Assembly: GCA_027452215.1 (NCBI GenBank)
Contig: DAIDGQ010000045.1
Location: forward strand, 124,001-188,000
Direction of reading: 5' to 3'
From: Granulicella sp.
GTDB lineage: Bacteria; Acidobacteriota; Terriglobia; Terriglobales; Acidobacteriaceae
DNA length: 64,000 nucleotides
Shown here: one piece after another, positions 44,292-52,828 of the stretch
How the letters are laid out: the number at the start of each line of letters is the position of its first letter
How positions within the stretch are numbered: the stretch's first letter is position 1
Notes under the pieces: generated by a model
The model's database searches: none
The model's input: only the letters and a program-made list of their open reading frames with translations
Told to the model about the DNA's origin: nothing
Position numbers and translations under genes: made by a program

Positions 44292-44746
44292 TGTGCGCCT
44301 CCTTCGCCGCCGAATCCCTGCAGACGAGCGTCTTCAGGTGCAGGTGGCAATCCCAGTTGTGCCAGCAAGGAGACTCCCGCAGTGCCTCCGCCAATCAAGA
44401 ACTCACGACCTTCTACGCTGACGATGGCCACAAATCTCTTTTCGCCGAGCGCGACGGTCTCAGACACTCGGAGTCGCTTCGTCGCAGACAGGGTGTATTT
44501 CTCACGTGTCCATTCCCACGCGCGTGCCAGTTTGCCGATACGAATTGGTTTGGACGGGCTCTCGCTTCGATGGAAGAGAGACAGGACATAGCGGAGAGGA
44601 GACCATCGTCCCAATTGCATTTGCGCGCAGTCGCGAAGGACTGACTGAAAGGATTTGCCGGGCAGAGTTGCCTCGGAAGCGCACGCGGCAACGCTCGCTC
44701 TCAGACTCTGTGATTGAGGACGGAGACTACGATTCTTCACTCTCAT
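44288..44746 (-). CDS. fliO: FliO-like flagellar export protein without visible membrane helix
   Basis: This 152-residue protein lies between fliN and fliP and overlaps both by 4 bases. The C-terminal half fits FliO: SATKRLRVSETVALGEKRFV, then VEGREFLIGGGTAGVSLLAQL. FliO is normally anchored by one N-terminal membrane helix, but here the N-terminal 70 residues are basic and contain no hydrophobic run of 18 or more. Either the anchor is lost or the start and family limits differ in this lineage. It helps FliP assemble in other bacteria. Confidence 0.7.
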   Translation of the reverse strand: MRVKNRSLRPQSQSLRASVAACASEATLPGKSFQSVLRDCAQMQLGRWSPLRYVLSLFHRSESPSKPIRIGKLARAWEWTREKYTLSATKRLRVSETVALGEKRFVAIVSVEGREFLIGGGTAGVSLLAQLGLPPAPEDARLQGFGGEGGAQ

Positions 44747-45045
44747 GCCTGATCCGTAATCCGCACAGCAAGACGGTCACCGATCACTTCAAACTCGGTC
44801 CATCCAACTAGCAACTGGTTGATGCGCAGCGGAACATCGCTGGTCTGGTGGCAGGCAGTCTCTACAATCGATCCTCGGGCCAGTGATAGCAGATCGCCGA
44901 TTGTGAATCGGACAACGGGCACTTCGACGCTTAGCGTGCATGGCAACCACGGCATCCTATCCAGCAGATCTTTCTCGCTCACCGCCGCGGTTACTATTGG
45001 AAGCTCGGCTGGATTAGAGTCCGGATTTTCGACTGAACTACTCAT
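44743..45045 (-). CDS. fliN: FliN motor switch protein (short form)
   Basis: This 100-residue protein is a single SpoA domain: LPCTLSVEVPVVRFTIGDLL, LARGSIVETACHQTSD, INQLLVGWTEFEVIGDRLAVRI. It would join FliM in the C-ring or act with FliH at the export gate. ATG 45045 follows GAGGG closely; ATG 45084 in the same frame is possible but codes for an unlike leader. Its separation from the fliM/FliY-like pair and location next to fliOPQR is common in bacteria with split C-ring genes. Confidence 0.85.
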   Translation of the reverse strand: MSSSVENPDSNPAELPIVTAAVSEKDLLDRMPWLPCTLSVEVPVVRFTIGDLLSLARGSIVETACHQTSDVPLRINQLLVGWTEFEVIGDRLAVRITDQA

Positions 45046-45317
45046 TGTGCCCTCACATACTCCTGGGTCCCTCCCGTTCGACATGCCCTTACCAAGGTTC
45101 TGGCTTGCTACTACGCAACAGGACGACGAATGAAGGAACGGCACAATGGTTAAAGCAATCCAGGGGCCGAAATAGGCACGGGGGCTTGACCTGGCGTGAA
45201 CAGGCCCTAAACAACGTCAAACTTCAGGTTTATCGCGGCGTTAGTCCAGGTTTGCCCATCCACTCTCGTCTTTACGGCCAATGAGACGACCATGAGAGCA
45301 GAGAGCGGGATGGGGAT

Positions 45318-45349
45318 TCCCGCCAGGCCACGATCGTGGGCCGGCGGGA
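45318..45349. terminator. Large palindromic hairpin between flgE and fliN
   Basis: A 32-base inverted repeat (14 of 16 positions paired, centre ACGATCGT) lies in the 344-base gap between the flgE end and fliN. No T-run follows on the minus strand. It could partly terminate or process the long message so that hook genes are expressed more than export genes. The rest of the gap shows no gene. Confidence 0.5.
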
Positions 45350-45389
45350 CTTCCTCATGGTTATCTAATAACTCGGTCTTGGACCCAGG

Positions 45390-46628
45390 CTAAGCGATGA
45401 TCTGCATCGTCGACTGGTCGACTTGGTTCAGCGTTGTCAGAACCTTGGCGTTGGCGTCATAGCTCTGTTGCGCTACGATCATGTTCGCAAACTCCGTGGA
45501 TAAGCTCACGTTGGATTGCTCGACTGCTCCTCCGGTGATTGTTCCATTTCCGCCAACGCCTGCCTGCCCGATGACCGCAGCCCCCGAGGCGCTCGTGGCT
45601 TGCTGGTTGCCACCTGAAACCTCCGTTAAGCCCTGTGGGTTCGCAAAATTCGCTACCGCCACCTGTCCCAGCGCCAGCGTCTGACCGTTGCTGTATTGGC
45701 CCTGGACCGTTCCATCGGACAGCACGGAATAGCTGGTCAGCGTTCCGACCGCGAAGCCATTCTGCGTAGCCGTCGTTGTGGCACTCGCGGAGTTTTGCTG
45801 CGTGATCGTCGGTGATCCGGAGGCCCCATTCAGGTTCCAGGTCAGACTCATATTGGCGGCGCCGTCGGCCAGGCCCGTGATGTTAATCCCCGGCACCGTT
45901 CCGCTTGGCGAGATCAACTGGCCAGTCGGATCGAAGGTGAGCGTTCCCGTAGCAACCGTCGTCGTAGGGGCCGCAGAACCGGTAGCAGCCCCTGGAAGGG
46001 AAACGCTGTAGCTCCAACTACTCGTGCCCGTCTTGGTGTACTGAATACTCAGGTCCTGCGGCGTGCCCAGCGTGTCATACACTCTGATTGGGGTGTTGAA
46101 TGTGGTGCCAACCGCGGATGCGGAATCGAGATTCACCTCCGCCTGAAAGCTCGTGGTGGCTGCAGCAGGAACCGTGCCGTTCGAGTTCACGGAGATAGGC
46201 GCGAGCACGCCGGTGGTCGACACTGTTCCGTTCACGGCTGGGAAGCCCATCACCTGTTCCCCGTCTGCTGAAGTGAGCTGCCCGGATGAGTTCACCGAGA
46301 AGTCACCATTGCGGGTGTAGCTGGTCACGCCCTTATTACTGACCACAAAGAATCCATTGCCTTGCAGCGCCATATTTGCCGCTGTGCCGGTGGTCGCCAC
46401 GGCGCCGTTGGTGAAGTTCGAGGTTGTCCCCTCGATCTTCACGCCCGAGCCGATCTGGATCGGATCGCCATTGCCCGAGGTCCCTTGCATCTGCGAGAAG
46501 AGATCGCCGAAGCTCAACGTCTGATTCTTGTAGCCATCAGTGTTGAGGTTCGCCAGATTGTTGCCAATCACATTCAACGCTGAGGAGCTTGCCTGCAAGC
46601 CTGAAAGTGGAACGGAAAAGGATGCCAT
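45390..46628 (-). CDS. flgE: Flagellar hook protein FlgE
   Basis: This 412-residue hook subunit has the axial N-terminus (FSVPLSGLQASSSALNVIGN, then NLANLNTDGYKNQTL) and C-terminus (EFANMIVAQQSYDANAKVLT). The middle is Thr/Ser/Ala/Gly-rich and includes the FlgE-specific VYDTLGTPQDLSIQYTKTG strand. AGGAGGTAGGTAG bridges the flgD stop and the ATG, so the two are tightly coupled. Confidence 0.95.
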   Translation of the reverse strand: MASFSVPLSGLQASSSALNVIGNNLANLNTDGYKNQTLSFGDLFSQMQGTSGNGDPIQIGSGVKIEGTTSNFTNGAVATTGTAANMALQGNGFFVVSNKGVTSYTRNGDFSVNSSGQLTSADGEQVMGFPAVNGTVSTTGVLAPISVNSNGTVPAAATTSFQAEVNLDSASAVGTTFNTPIRVYDTLGTPQDLSIQYTKTGTSSWSYSVSLPGAATGSAAPTTTVATGTLTFDPTGQLISPSGTVPGINITGLADGAANMSLTWNLNGASGSPTITQQNSASATTTATQNGFAVGTLTSYSVLSDGTVQGQYSNGQTLALGQVAVANFANPQGLTEVSGGNQQATSASGAAVIGQAGVGGNGTITGGAVEQSNVSLSTEFANMIVAQQSYDANAKVLTTLNQVDQSTMQIIA

Positions 46629-47189
46629 CTACCTACCTCCTGTATGTGTGGAATTTAAAGCTGATGCCGGTGCCGATAAACTGCCATACAGATTCATCAA
46701 CGCCGCTGAGCTTGCAGCACTGACACCTGCCGATTGAATTTTGTTGAGCACTGCCGCGACTGCCGAACCAGGGCCAGTCGAAGCAGAGTTTGATCCACCA
46801 GTTGCCGCATCGGCACCCTTTGAACTGGGAGACATGGCTCCCGTGGGACTCGACGTACCTGTAGAACCGTTGGTGCCCGAAGTGCCTGTGGTCGGAGTAG
46901 TTCCCGGCGCAAGGCTCGTCAACGTCTGGTTGATCGAGATCAGTTGGTCCAACTGGTTGAGCGACACCAACTGGCCTACCATCGCGGTCGGATCCACCGG
47001 AGCTGTGGGATCCTGATTCTGTAGCTCCGTGACCAGCAGGTTTAGAAATGTGCTTTGAAGGCTTGTCGAAGATTGGCCCGTTGCGCTGCTCGACGAACTA
47101 GTGGACGTGTTCGTCGAGTTCGCAACGGCCTTCGCCCCCGATGCCTGGACCGGTGCCGTCATCGCCGGAATGATTCCTTGAATATTCAT
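46629..47189 (-). CDS. flgD: Hook-capping scaffold protein FlgD
   Basis: This 186-residue protein keeps the conserved FlgD N-terminal part: STFLNLLVTELQNQDPTAPVD followed by AMVGQLVSLNQLDQLISINQT (motif about 60-105). The rest is a Gly/Thr/Ser/Ala-rich stretch with no recognisable FlnID or Tudor-like domain, so it is shorter than the enteric protein. It is followed immediately by flgE. Confidence 0.88.
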   Translation of the reverse strand: MNIQGIIPAMTAPVQASGAKAVANSTNTSTSSSSSATGQSSTSLQSTFLNLLVTELQNQDPTAPVDPTAMVGQLVSLNQLDQLISINQTLTSLAPGTTPTTGTSGTNGSTGTSSPTGAMSPSSKGADAATGGSNSASTGPGSAVAAVLNKIQSAGVSAASSAALMNLYGSLSAPASALNSTHTGGR

Positions 47190-47219
47190 ATCGCGTTCCT
47201 CTCTTGATCTGATCTCGCA

Positions 47220-48857
47220 CTAAACTCTGATGTCTAACCCATATCGATTGCCAACGCTTGGGATTGCGCCCATACCTATTCCGCTATCGATCTCCGGCGG
47301 GGCTGCAGCGCTTTGGGCTCTCTTCGAACCGCCAAAGGCACGTTGCTCCTGCGGTGAAGCATGTTGCGCATCACCCGATAGCGAGGATCCCTGATTATTC
47401 ACTTCGATCGAGGCATGCAGCCCATAGTCCTGTCCCAGCTTCGCCTGAACCGTTGCCACGTGAGCCGAGATCGCCTGGCTCAGATCGTTATGGCTCAGCG
47501 ATATTTGGGTCACCATCTGCTGTTGCGAGATGGTTGTCCGAATCGCAATGTCGCCGAACTCCGTCGAGTGCATCCCGACCCGCATCTCCGACCCGCCCAT
47601 AGATTGAATCAGCTTCGCTGCATTGATGCCGGATGCAGCCACCGGTTCATCACCAGCCGTGCGAACCTGTCCCGGCACGCCCGGCAGCTTAGCCGTTCCG
47701 ACCGAATCCCCAAGACTCGATTGCGCATTCTGGGCAGTCGCCGTCGCATGAGATGCCACATGCATTGTGACCGCCTGCGCCTGCAATTGGACGGAAGCGC
47801 TCTCTGGCCCTCGCACCGCGCCGATCGCCATCTTCAATGGATCTAACTGCGAGCTCTGCGATCCCTGACCCGCGCTCTGGGCGCTATGCAACGTCGCATC
47901 AGCCGTTCCGCCCGTCGAACTCTTGCTGACATCCAATTGGGGATTTGGATCAGAGCTGCCAGAGCTGATCGCGTCAAATGCTCCCTTCTGCATTGCCTTG
48001 CCGATGGGAAGGCTGCCGTCGACCTTGCCGGGGGAACTCGAGACTGCGGGGATATCCGCAACCGCCTTCGCCGCTTCGCCCAGACCTTGGGCAAGGAGGG
48101 TCGCGTCAGACGGTTGCACTCCCTGTGGAAGGCCTTTCGTGTTTGCATCTACGGTTGTTGTCCCTGCGACAGCCCCCGTGCTCACAGAGTGTGCCTCGTT
48201 AGGAGCATTGGGCATCGCCGGCTTTGCGGACGATCCAGTGGATCCACTCCCTTGCTCGCGCCAATGTCCCTGCCCATTCCATACGGGTTGCACCGGAATA
48301 TGAGGCTGATCGACAACCGGAATCGCCATCATGTTAAGCGTTCCAACACTGTCGTGAGCCACCGTCCCCTTTGGCTTTTCTTCTTTGCTCGCAGAACGAT
48401 TTGGAGCACTCGCTCCAGTAGGAGTGTTCGTCGCGGGAGGGATCGCCGCTGCTGCAGTGACACCTTCCACTGAGTTGACCGCAACGGCCATAGGCAACAT
48501 GCTGCCATACGGATTGATCGGAAGCTGCGATATCGGCAGTGATTGCACCCCGCCGGACAAGGCCGTCGAGATCATTGTCTCTCCGTGAGAGTCCGACTGG
48601 GAGACGAGCGAGCGCTCTCCCTGCGCGGGAGCTGCCGCTCTCACGCTGCCTTCAGTACCTGATCCCGAGGCGTTCGGCGTTGATGACGGGTCGCTCATCG
48701 CGCGGTTCAAAGGAGTCTGAACCGCCGGCGGCTTCGCGCTGTCCTTCGGCGACGCCGGCGCTGGAGAGCTCTGCTGCGATGCGCCCTCAAAGACAGATTG
48801 AAATGTACTCACATGCGAATTGCTCTGCGAGTGCGGCAGAGCCGTGTTCGATGTCAT
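47220..48857 (-). CDS. fliK: Hook-length control protein FliK
   Basis: This protein of about 545 residues measures hook length and triggers the FlhB switch. The long N-terminal part is Ser/Pro/Ala/Gln-rich and disordered, as usual. The C-terminal Flg_hook domain (about 430-500) shows GGSEMRVGMHSTEFGDIAIR, then VTQISLSHNDLSQAISAHVA and KLGQDYGLHASIEV. The start is uncertain: ATG 48857 lies about 20 bases after the predicted sigma-54 start, while GTG 48878 would be leaderless; neither has a clear ribosome site. It heads the long operon to the HDOD gene. Confidence 0.85.
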   Translation of the reverse strand: MTSNTALPHSQSNSHVSTFQSVFEGASQQSSPAPASPKDSAKPPAVQTPLNRAMSDPSSTPNASGSGTEGSVRAAAPAQGERSLVSQSDSHGETMISTALSGGVQSLPISQLPINPYGSMLPMAVAVNSVEGVTAAAAIPPATNTPTGASAPNRSASKEEKPKGTVAHDSVGTLNMMAIPVVDQPHIPVQPVWNGQGHWREQGSGSTGSSAKPAMPNAPNEAHSVSTGAVAGTTTVDANTKGLPQGVQPSDATLLAQGLGEAAKAVADIPAVSSSPGKVDGSLPIGKAMQKGAFDAISSGSSDPNPQLDVSKSSTGGTADATLHSAQSAGQGSQSSQLDPLKMAIGAVRGPESASVQLQAQAVTMHVASHATATAQNAQSSLGDSVGTAKLPGVPGQVRTAGDEPVAASGINAAKLIQSMGGSEMRVGMHSTEFGDIAIRTTISQQQMVTQISLSHNDLSQAISAHVATVQAKLGQDYGLHASIEVNNQGSSLSGDAQHASPQEQRAFGGSKRAQSAAAPPEIDSGIGMGAIPSVGNRYGLDIRV

Positions 48858-48889
48858 CGTTGCTGGAGGAATTCGCACGCTAGTCTTAC

Positions 48890-48906
48890 AGCACGTTGCG
48901 CGCCAA
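48890..48906 (-). promoter_or_regulatory. Sigma-54 (-24/-12) promoter for the fliK operon
   Basis: The minus strand reads TTGGCGCGCAACGTGCT with GG and GC exactly 10 bases apart (consensus TTGGCACG-N4-TTGCT). The transcript would start near 48879, about 20 bases before fliK ATG 48857. The remaining part of the 429-base gap between fliK and fliJ holds no convincing gene. Confidence 0.6.
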
Positions 48907-49286
48907 TTCGGAGGGTCCCAAGCAGTGAAATTCGTCCCGGATTTTCACACATTCTAAAAGACTTTTGGCGCGGCAAGCATTGGCTGCCCGGTCCCGCCTC
49001 GTTGGGTCGGCAATCGTTACCGAGCCACTAGGCAAGGCGTGCCGACTCGCGGTCTCAACCGCGGAGATCACATGCCATGGCGGATGGAATCGCGAGGTCA
49101 CGCGATTCTCTCTCAGACAGACCTGTGCGAGGATGCTGCGCTATTTTGGATTGGTGTTATGGAGCAGAGCTACTCCGCAGATGGTTCTCCAGAGCGCCCG
49201 TAAAACGCTCGGCCAGGATCGTCGCCCGGCTCGACTTCGCTCCGCGCAAGCTACTCGAGCTATTCAACCTCATCGCATCACAACAC

Positions 49287-49724
49287 CTAGCTGCGATGTC
49301 GCCGCGCGATAAAGATATCGTCCAGTTGTTTCTGCTCACTGCGCGCCGACTCTTGCTCATATTCCGCACGCTGCTCATGGAACATGTCCGTCAGCATCTC
49401 GCGATTGCGGTGAGCCTGCTGGTAGACCTTCATCTGCTGGTCTCGCTCTTGCTCAAGCCTCTGAAGATCCTGAAGCAACGCCTTCTTTTGTTCCACCTTA
49501 CCTTGCACCTCCCACAGAAGGGAGTGCAGGTGACCAGCAGGTATTGGCTGTTGCATCGCTAATTCCCTGGCCTCATGCGCGCGTGCAATCGCTGCACTCA
49601 GTTCTTCCACGCAGGTCAATAAGCGAACTATCTCCAATTGCAAGACCTGGAGCGCGCGCTCCTCATCCTTCTCCAGACTCTCTCGAACACGAAGGACAGT
49701 CGCAAGTCGAAACCGAAATGGCAT
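49287..49724 (-). CDS. fliJ: Flagellar export protein FliJ
   Basis: This 145-residue protein is a long antiparallel coiled coil that links FliI to FlhA and recycles chaperones. It begins FRFRLATVLRVRESLEKDEE, typical of FliJ, and continues with heptads rich in E, Q, L and R (LLWEVQGKVEQKKALLQDLQ, RNREMLTDMFHEQRAEYEQE). ATG 49724 is chosen because the conserved motif starts there and GAGG lies upstream. It is the last gene of the flgB-fliJ run. Confidence 0.85.
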   Translation of the reverse strand: MPFRFRLATVLRVRESLEKDEERALQVLQLEIVRLLTCVEELSAAIARAHEARELAMQQPIPAGHLHSLLWEVQGKVEQKKALLQDLQRLEQERDQQMKVYQQAHRNREMLTDMFHEQRAEYEQESARSEQKQLDDIFIARRHRS

Positions 49725-49822
49725 TGCGGAGGACCCTCTCTTCTTCCTGTTCGCCGGGGAGTGCACATTGTCTGTCTGCTCTCGGTAGAACACAGGGGCG
49801 CGCTCGCACCACATGGCCCGCT

Positions 49823-51130
49823 CTATCCAGGCAGGGCCATAATCAGGTCAACGATCTCTGCATGCGTGCAGAGCAAATCTGGACTCTGCTGCAAAAAACC
49901 ATTCAGAGCTGGAAGGTTTTCAACGGCTCGATCGAGAACCGGATCAGCATTTTTCTGGTAGGCACCGATACGGATCAGATCCTCTGATCGCGCATATGCC
50001 GCCATCGACAAGCGCAACATATTCGCCTTCGCAAGGTGTTCCTTTGACACCACTCTCGACATCAAGCGGCTTAGACTATCCAGAATCGAGATCGGCGGAT
50101 AGTGATTCCTCATCGCAAGATTTCGATCCAACACCACGTGACCATCCAGAAGCGATCGAACTGTGTCGACCACAGGATCCTGCTGATCGTCTCCCTCCAT
50201 CAGCACGGTATAAAAGGCGGTGATGCTCCCCTGTGAGAAATTCCCTGCTCTCTCCACTAGCCGTGCCAGCATATTCAGGACGGAGGGCGTATACCCTTTC
50301 GCCGTTGGCGGTTCCCCCGCTGCCAGTCCGATCTCCCTCTGAGCCATGGCAAACCGAGTCAGCGAGTCTGCGACCAGCAGTACATTCTTGCCCAAGCTCG
50401 CAAAGTACTCCGCAACCGCAGTCGCCGCCAATGCAGCGCGAAGACGAAGCAGTGGCGATTGGTCCGATGTCGACACGATGACCACCGCGCGGCGCAGCCC
50501 TTCTTCGCCCAGCACCTCAAGAAACTCGCCCACTTCTCTTCCGCGTTCTCCCACCAACGCAAGTACCGTCATATCGGCTGCGGTGCCGCGCGCCATCATG
50601 CCGATCAGCGTACTTTTCCCTACACCGCTCCCACCGAAGATTCCTATCCGCTGACCCCGGCCGCACGTCATCAGGCCATCGATTGCTCTTATGCCACAAC
50701 CCAGAGGCTCACGAATTGGCACACGGTCGAGTGGGAGTGGAGCTGACCCATCGATCGTCACTGACTTGATCGCACGATAGTCGCCCTTGCCATCCAGTGG
50801 ATTGCCCGCGGGATCGATCACTCTCCCGAGCATCTCCGGCCCAACCCTCACCGAAGGGCGCGCTCCCCACGTCACAATCTCATCGCCTAAGCGAATGCCC
50901 CGCGGGTGATCAGCCGCCATCGACAATACCGTTGAACCGCGAAAGCCGATAATCTCGCCCGCATAGCTGCGGCCCCCCGCAGAAGCGATCTCGCATGACT
51001 CGCCGACAAACCCAAACGGCCCTTCGGACTCCATCAGGTTGCCGATGACCTGGCTGATCTTGCCTCGCCATCGCAGGGTTGAGCCCATCTCAAGGTACTG
51101 AACGTAGGGCGCTAATAGAGGGTGGTTCAT
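49823..51130 (-). CDS. fliI: Flagellum-specific export ATPase FliI
   Basis: This 435-residue ATPase resembles F1-beta. Walker A is GGSGVGKS at about 166-173; VLLVADSLTRFAMAQREIGL forms Walker B; DPVVDTVRSLLDGHVVLDR and HYPPISILDSLSRLM are family landmarks. ATG 51130 overlaps the fliH stop by 4 bases. It supplies ATP-driven substrate loading with FliH and FliJ. Confidence 0.96.
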   Translation of the reverse strand: MNHPLLAPYVQYLEMGSTLRWRGKISQVIGNLMESEGPFGFVGESCEIASAGGRSYAGEIIGFRGSTVLSMAADHPRGIRLGDEIVTWGARPSVRVGPEMLGRVIDPAGNPLDGKGDYRAIKSVTIDGSAPLPLDRVPIREPLGCGIRAIDGLMTCGRGQRIGIFGGSGVGKSTLIGMMARGTAADMTVLALVGERGREVGEFLEVLGEEGLRRAVVIVSTSDQSPLLRLRAALAATAVAEYFASLGKNVLLVADSLTRFAMAQREIGLAAGEPPTAKGYTPSVLNMLARLVERAGNFSQGSITAFYTVLMEGDDQQDPVVDTVRSLLDGHVVLDRNLAMRNHYPPISILDSLSRLMSRVVSKEHLAKANMLRLSMAAYARSEDLIRIGAYQKNADPVLDRAVENLPALNGFLQQSPDLLCTHAEIVDLIMALPG

Positions 51131-51816
51131 CCCTTCACCGGTCTCAAAGCGAGGAGGTCGAAGAACCCTTGTTCTACTTCCTTCAATTGAGCATCGAGTC
51201 CGAAGTTGGCGATACCCAATTCTGTCTCGAGGAAACAATCATGTTCGCTCAACGTCAGATCCTCCACCACCTGCAGCCGAGCACCCTTCGTATGGACAGA
51301 AAAGTATTCCTTCCAATGCAGAGCTCGCCCCTGGCCAACACGAGCTGTCACACTCGATCCCTCACGCATCTTTTCAATCGTCATACGGACGAGAGTCGCC
51401 ACGAGCATCGGGTCCACCTGTGCCTCCCGGTGCAGAATTTTAGCGACGATCGCGAGACTTAAGTGGATCACCTCGGCCTCGACCCGCGCGTAGTAGTCTC
51501 CGCGTTTGATCTCAAAGTCCGTGACCGCAGCCGCGATGGATGCGGTTGCCGACTCCAGCCTGAACTCATATTCCTTCGCGAGGCGCTGCTCTGTCTGCAG
51601 CGTCGCATCGGCTCGCTCCAGCCGGATACGTTCGGCTAATTCATCCAGCGATAGCTCGACTTCGGCACGTTGATAGGTCGCTTCGGTAGCAGACAAATCT
51701 CCGCGCAGCGTTCGGACTGCGTTAGCAGGCACCGAAGTGCTTGCCATGTCCTGGTAGATCAGGGCCCTGATCGGGACCTGCGCCAGACCGTCAAATTCCA
51801 TGCCGCTAGAGGACAT
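51127..51816 (-). CDS. fliH: FliH, regulator of the export ATPase
   Basis: This 229-residue protein binds FliI and anchors it to the C-ring. A long helical segment (about 45-110; ERIRLERADATLQTEQRLAK) precedes the FliH/YscL-type C-terminal domain (VIHLSLAIVAKILHREAQVD, VEDLTLSEHDCFLETELG). The ATG at 51816, inside the end of fliG, has GGAG at 9 bases; several other in-frame ATGs (51822, 51801) lie close by. Confidence 0.85.
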   Translation of the reverse strand: MSSSGMEFDGLAQVPIRALIYQDMASTSVPANAVRTLRGDLSATEATYQRAEVELSLDELAERIRLERADATLQTEQRLAKEYEFRLESATASIAAAVTDFEIKRGDYYARVEAEVIHLSLAIVAKILHREAQVDPMLVATLVRMTIEKMREGSSVTARVGQGRALHWKEYFSVHTKGARLQVVEDLTLSEHDCFLETELGIANFGLDAQLKEVEQGFFDLLALRPVKG

Positions 51817-52828
51817 ACTCATCTTCTCCTTCACTCTTAAGGACGATCTTGCCTTCTGATTCAAGCTTGCGTGCAATGGCGATAATCTCGGCCTGGGATT
51901 TCGCTACTTCCTTGCTGCGCACGGGCCCCATCGCCTCCGCATCTTCTTTCATCATTTCAACCGCGCGGGTCGACATCATGCGATAAAAGTGACTGCGCAA
52001 ATCCTCGCTTGCCCCCTTGAGCGCGATCATCAAGACCTTTTTGTCGACCACATTCATCAGCTCGCGGAGTCCTTGATCGGGAACCTCAAGAAAGTCATCG
52101 AACGTGAACATGAGGTCGCGAATATTTACAACCAGCTGCGGCTCTTCCTTCTCGATACTCTCGAGGATCTCCCTCGCTATCAGCGGGTCGAGCCGGTTCA
52201 TCAGCTCGGCAACATCTCTGAATCCGAAGTCAGCTCGCTTGCTCTGATCGCCCATCGCTCTCAATCTGCGGTTCAGAACCATAGAGACCTTGGTTGCGAT
52301 GTCTGGAGAGAACTGCCCCATGTTTGCAAGTCGGCGAACACAATCTGCTCGAACCTCAGGCTCAAGCTTCATCAGTAGCGCCGATCCCTGTTTCGGATCG
52401 AGATGACCGAGAATCAGAGCCTTCGTTTGAGAGTGTTCACCCACCAGAAATCTTGCGAGCTGTTGAGGGTCCGCCTTCTTCAATGAGTCCATCCGCATCG
52501 CGTTCATCTCGTCTGAGCGAACCAGCCGCTGCACCATGGCCTTCGCGCCGCTCTCCCCAAACGCCTTGTTCAGCAGGCGCGTTGCGACGTCATGACCACC
52601 CACCGCAAGAAAATCCTGCGCCAGCATGATCTGCTGAAATTCCTCGAGCACCGTGAGCGCGGTTTCAAGAGGAACAGCACTGAGACCCGCAACCTCTTCG
52701 GTCACACGTTGCAGATCATCCTCGGGAAGATTGCGAAGGATCGCGGCAGCTGCTTCGTCTCCAAGGACAGATAGCAGGATGGCCGCCTTCCGGGCACCGC
52801 TGAGAGGAGTCGATTCCAGAACACTCAT
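51806..52828 (-). CDS. fliG: Flagellar motor switch protein FliG
   Basis: This 340-residue C-ring protein generates torque with MotA. N-terminal domain (GARKAAILLSVLGDEAAAAI), middle domain (EHSQTKALILGHLDPKQGSA with the EHPQ-type motif read as EHSQ) and C-terminal domain (FTFDDFLEVPDQGLRELMNV, LMIALKGASEDLRSHFYRMM) are complete, including the charged torque helix. ATG 52828 overlaps the fliF stop (ATGA). Confidence 0.96.
   Translation of the reverse strand: MSVLESTPLSGARKAAILLSVLGDEAAAAILRNLPEDDLQRVTEEVAGLSAVPLETALTVLEEFQQIMLAQDFLAVGGHDVATRLLNKAFGESGAKAMVQRLVRSDEMNAMRMDSLKKADPQQLARFLVGEHSQTKALILGHLDPKQGSALLMKLEPEVRADCVRRLANMGQFSPDIATKVSMVLNRRLRAMGDQSKRADFGFRDVAELMNRLDPLIAREILESIEKEEPQLVVNIRDLMFTFDDFLEVPDQGLRELMNVVDKKVLMIALKGASEDLRSHFYRMMSTRAVEMMKEDAEAMGPVRSKEVAKSQAEIIAIARKLESEGKIVLKSEGEDEYVL

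Noticed and set aside
44530-44545. GCCGATAC on the plus strand within fliO
   Set aside because: No plus-strand gene follows and no -35; chance match in coding sequence.
49030-49050. Second sigma-54-like site (CGGCACGCCTTGCC) upstream of fliK
   Set aside because: GG and GC are only 8 bases apart; sigma-54 needs 10. The site at 48890-48906 fits and lies closer to fliK.
49157-49273. 38-codon minus-strand frame after fliJ
   Set aside because: It has gene-like codon use and AGGTG upstream, but it is very short, unlike any known flagellar protein and not supported by position.
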